In this document: positions 61,867 to 64,000 of the stretch, piece by piece | How the letters are laid out: each line of letters opens with the position of its first letter | How positions within the stretch are numbered: position 1 is the first letter of the stretch | The notes under the pieces: model-generated | Seen by the model: only the letters and a program-made list of their open reading frames with translations | Told to the model about the DNA's origin: nothing | Databases searched by the model: none | Source of the DNA: JAVVEG01 sp032251455 | GTDB taxonomy: Bacteria > Pseudomonadota > Gammaproteobacteria > Pseudomonadales > Pseudohongiellaceae | Length of the DNA: 64,000 nucleotides | NCBI GenBank assembly: GCA_032251455.1 | Contig: JAVVEG010000015.1 | Location: 1-64,000, forward strand | Direction of reading: 5' to 3' | Made by a program: the position numbers and the translations under genes

Positions 61867-64000
61867 ATAAAGAGTACCGCAAACTGATTTCATAAGCCCT
61901 GGGGTCACCAAATATCCACTGGTTCGGCGCATACTGCGAAATCACAAAATCACGCTCATCATTCAGGTTGCGGGCGCGCAGGGTGAGCAGCGTATTGGCC
62001 GAGAAGCGCCAACTGGCACTGGCATCGACCACTGCATAGGAAGGCAGGGTCTGGGTATTCTGATCATCACCCTGGCGGGAACCGACATAACGGACGCCAG
62101 CACCCAGCTGCAGGCGCTCAAACGGAGCCCAGTTCAACCACAGATTGGCCGTTTTCTCGGGCACATTGGCCGGGACATTGCCCCGCAGGGAAACCCCTCC
62201 GGAAAAGAAGCTGTCAAACTGCGCGTCTATGAGCGAGCCGTTGAACTCCAGGCTCAAATTCTGCAAGGGACTGAGCCGCAGCGTCAGTTCCACCCCGTCG
62301 GAGCTCTGCTGGCCAATCTGTTCGGTAATCAATGATCCGGGTGCCCGGGTCAGCAGATCGTCCTTTTCGATATCAAACCAGGCCAGGGTGTATTCGGCAT
62401 TGCCATTGAACAACTGTTGCTTGAGCCCGGCTTCGAATTGTCGCCCTGTGCTCAGGTCAAAACTGCTGTTGGCGGCACTGATGGACACGGGTGAGGTCAC
62501 CGGGTCGGCTGCGGTGCTGGTCTGGGCATACAGGCTGAGCCCTGGCACGGGCTGATAGACCACACCGGCCCGCCAGGTAAACTCTTCAAAATCGGCATCA
62601 AAGGTCGAGCCCGCTGGCAGATCAGTCCGATCGAAATCAAACCGGTCATAACGCACACCCAGGACCAGACTCAGACGTTCAGTGATCTGCAATCGGTCAT
62701 CCACAAACACGGCCTGTTGGGTGGTTTCCGTGGTGAACGCCGGCTGGATAGGTATCCCGGCCGGAACCTGAGTGGGGTCGAAGCCAAATACCGGCACACT
62801 GTCGGCCACATCAAACCCGCCCGATCTGAAATTATTGCCATTGTCCAGATCAATCAGGTTGAATTCCACCCCCACATTCAGGCGGTTGTCCATGTTGCCC
62901 AGGCTGCTGCTGAACTGCAGGTCCGTGCGGCTGCCAAACTGTTGCTGGTCATGGGTGATCCCCAGGAAAAAGGCACGGTCCACCAGGCCCGTCTCCGGAT
63001 TGAAAGTGAACTCTTCCAGGTTTTTCCATTTCCGGTAGGCATCCAGGTAATAGGTGTCGTTGCGCAACACGACTGCGGGGCTTATCTGCCACTGCGTATG
63101 CAAGCGGGTCCAGATATCCTCGTAGCGGGCAAAACCATCGCGGAAATTGAAATTCTGCTCCCTCAGGGAATCGCTGGCCCTGCCATTGATCAAGGGGGTG
63201 CCGAAATGCGGGGGCGCATCGATATCCGCATAATCGACGCTCAGGCGCATATTCAATGTTGTAGACGGTTGATAGAGCACAGAGCCGGCAATCACCTTGC
63301 GCTCTTCATCGGCTCGGTCAACATGACCATTGCTGTCGTGCTGGCTGGCGTCCAGGCGCAGGGCCCAGTTTTCGGCCAGTTGCAGGTTCCCGCCAACAGC
63401 AATGCGGGAGGTATCGAAACTGCCAAACGAGACCAGGCTGTCAAAACTGTTTTCGCCGAGTCGCGGGGTTTTGGGCACATAATTGATGGTCACTCCGGCG
63501 GCACCAACCCCATTGATCACGGAACCGGCGCCACGCAGCACCTCCACCCGGTCCAGGGTCCAGGTATCTGCCGGAAAGGTTACCGTCCCTGCTGTCACAT
63601 AAAGCCGGGTGCCGTCATAGGTATTGATGGTGCTGTTGTGGCCAACGAACCCCCGGGCGGAGACGGAACTGCCGCCATTGCCCGGATTGGCATTGGTGGC
63701 CAGACCGGCTGAGCGCGTCACTGCCTGATTGGGGCCATAATCCCCCTTGACCGCCATGTCCAGCGCACTGATCAGATCCACACTGGCCGGCGTCTCCATG
63801 GCATTGAGCCCCAGCCGGCTGCCCGCCGTATTGATCTGCTGCAGCCGCAGCCTGCCAATCTCCTGACCGGTGACCAGTATTTCTTCGACTATCGGGTCTG
63901 ACGCCTGGGCAGATGCCAGCGTGGCAAAACCCAGGGTCGAAAAACCCAGCAAATACTTCAGTCCACTAAGCTTTGAACCACTATCCTTTAAACCACTAAG
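61865..64000 (-). CDS. TonB-dependent siderophore receptor, 5' end beyond window
   Basis: The frame is open to base 64000 with no stop, so the start lies outside; about 710 residues are visible. A TonB-box-like EEILVTGQ follows the signal region (LASAQASDP). Plug domain: ETPASVDLISALDM, GYGPNQAV-type and LDRVEVLRGAGSVINGVGAAGVTINYVPK (the conserved DRVEVLRG). Barrel ends in QYAPNQWIFGDPRAYEISLRYSL, terminal Tyr-Ser-Leu as is usual for outer-membrane barrels. Imports an iron-siderophore. Downstream gene is PepSY_TM on the same strand, consistent with iron uptake. The N-terminus includes a 15-bp tandem repeat. Confidence 0.9.
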   Translation of the reverse strand, partial: LSGLKDSGSKLSGLKYLLGFSTLGFATLASAQASDPIVEEILVTGQEIGRLRLQQINTAGSRLGLNAMETPASVDLISALDMAVKGDYGPNQAVTRSAGLATNANPGNGGSSVSARGFVGHNSTINTYDGTRLYVTAGTVTFPADTWTLDRVEVLRGAGSVINGVGAAGVTINYVPKTPRLGENSFDSLVSFGSFDTSRIAVGGNLQLAENWALRLDASQHDSNGHVDRADEERKVIAGSVLYQPSTTLNMRLSVDYADIDAPPHFGTPLINGRASDSLREQNFNFRDGFARYEDIWTRLHTQWQISPAVVLRNDTYYLDAYRKWKNLEEFTFNPETGLVDRAFFLGITHDQQQFGSRTDLQFSSSLGNMDNRLNVGVEFNLIDLDNGNNFRSGGFDVADSVPVFGFDPTQVPAGIPIQPAFTTETTQQAVFVDDRLQITERLSLVLGVRYDRFDFDRTDLPAGSTFDADFEEFTWRAGVVYQPVPGLSLYAQTSTAADPVTSPVSISAANSSFDLSTGRQFEAGLKQQLFNGNAEYTLAWFDIEKDDLLTRAPGSLITEQIGQQSSDGVELTLRLSPLQNLSLEFNGSLIDAQFDSFFSGGVSLRGNVPANVPEKTANLWLNWAPFERLQLGAGVRYVGSRQGDDQNTQTLPSYAVVDASASWRFSANTLLTLRARNLNDERDFVISQYAPNQWIFGDPRAYEISLRYSL
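63963..64000 (-). repeat. 15-bp tandem repeat at the receptor 5' end
   Basis: Plus-strand units CCACTAAGCTTTGAA, CCACTATCCTTTAAA, CCACTAAG (63963-63977, 63978-63992, 63993-64000) encode, on the minus strand, LSGLKDSGSKLSGLK, placed just before the signal-peptide core. Confidence 0.75.

Noticed and set aside
1..64000. tRNA, rRNA, riboswitch or insertion sequence
   Set aside because: No convincing pattern was seen in the intergenic regions; a dedicated search (tRNAscan, Rfam, ISfinder) would be needed to exclude small RNAs.

Overview
The window looks like chromosomal DNA of a free-living, aerobic, probably marine or halophilic gammaproteobacterium. The evidence is gene content: a rimI gene with a HolD-like gene upstream, a TamA/TamB pair, an Anbu proteasome-like cluster, FabV enoyl reductase, FadJ/FadI-type beta-oxidation enzymes, a TonB-dependent siderophore receptor and heme A synthase for a terminal oxidase. 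A Pseudohongiella/OM182/Cellvibrio-type lineage would fit, but that is inference. I saw no prophage, insertion sequence, CRISPR array, rRNA or tRNA. Four runs of exactly 100 N (20803, 32597, 46753, 49237) are assembly gaps and break or clip five genes.

Layout. 1-6.8 kb: a partial alkaline phosphatase, a thioredoxin-like protein, a FadJ/FadB-like plus thiolase pair, and fabV. 6.8-15 kb: heme A synthase, a membrane AraC regulator, a secreted cytochrome c/PHM-like copper protein with a secreted partner, and a divergent CopC-like/DUF432-like/MscS operon. 15-25 kb: an orphan GAF-GspE ATPase, a possible lysozyme-like secreted protein, hisC, a zinc-finger protein fragment, holD-like/rimI, a quinone oxidoreductase and a diguanylate cyclase. 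25-34 kb: an acyl-CoA synthetase, then the Anbu, alpha-E, circularly permuted ATP-grasp and transglutaminase/DUF2126 cluster with scrambled strands. 34-40.6 kb: an acnA-fumC-QEGLA-htpX operon on the minus strand. 40.7-47 kb: tamA-tamB and a membrane-anchored small heat-shock-like protein behind a textbook sigma-32 promoter. 47-50.5 kb: a CoA-transferase/racemase, an HSD10-like dehydrogenase and an LCAD-like acyl-CoA dehydrogenase. 50.5-64 kb: secreted unknowns, a hexapeptide acetyltransferase, a protein with every signature of a halohydrin dehalogenase, an overlapping binding-protein/diguanylate-cyclase pair, an M20 peptidase, an NDH-2-like enzyme with a cyclic-nucleotide-binding tail, a PepSY protein and a TonB receptor running off the right edge.

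Together the genes describe a lipid- and peptide-using aerobe with iron uptake, c-di-GMP signalling and envelope stress functions. The most notable items are (1) the halohydrin dehalogenase candidate at 53062-53745; (2) a dispersed repeat of about 20 bp, consensus TAAGGAGCCTCTGAATAAGC, that sits on or beside stop codons of at least seven genes, together with many short tandem duplications at gene ends and in signal peptides; (3) the re-ordered Anbu cluster; (4) the sigma-32 promoter driving a membrane-anchored sHsp; (5) the cytochrome c/PHM-like protein; and (6) a DUF1704/QEGLA metallopeptidase-like gene in an oxidant-resistant TCA/HtpX operon.
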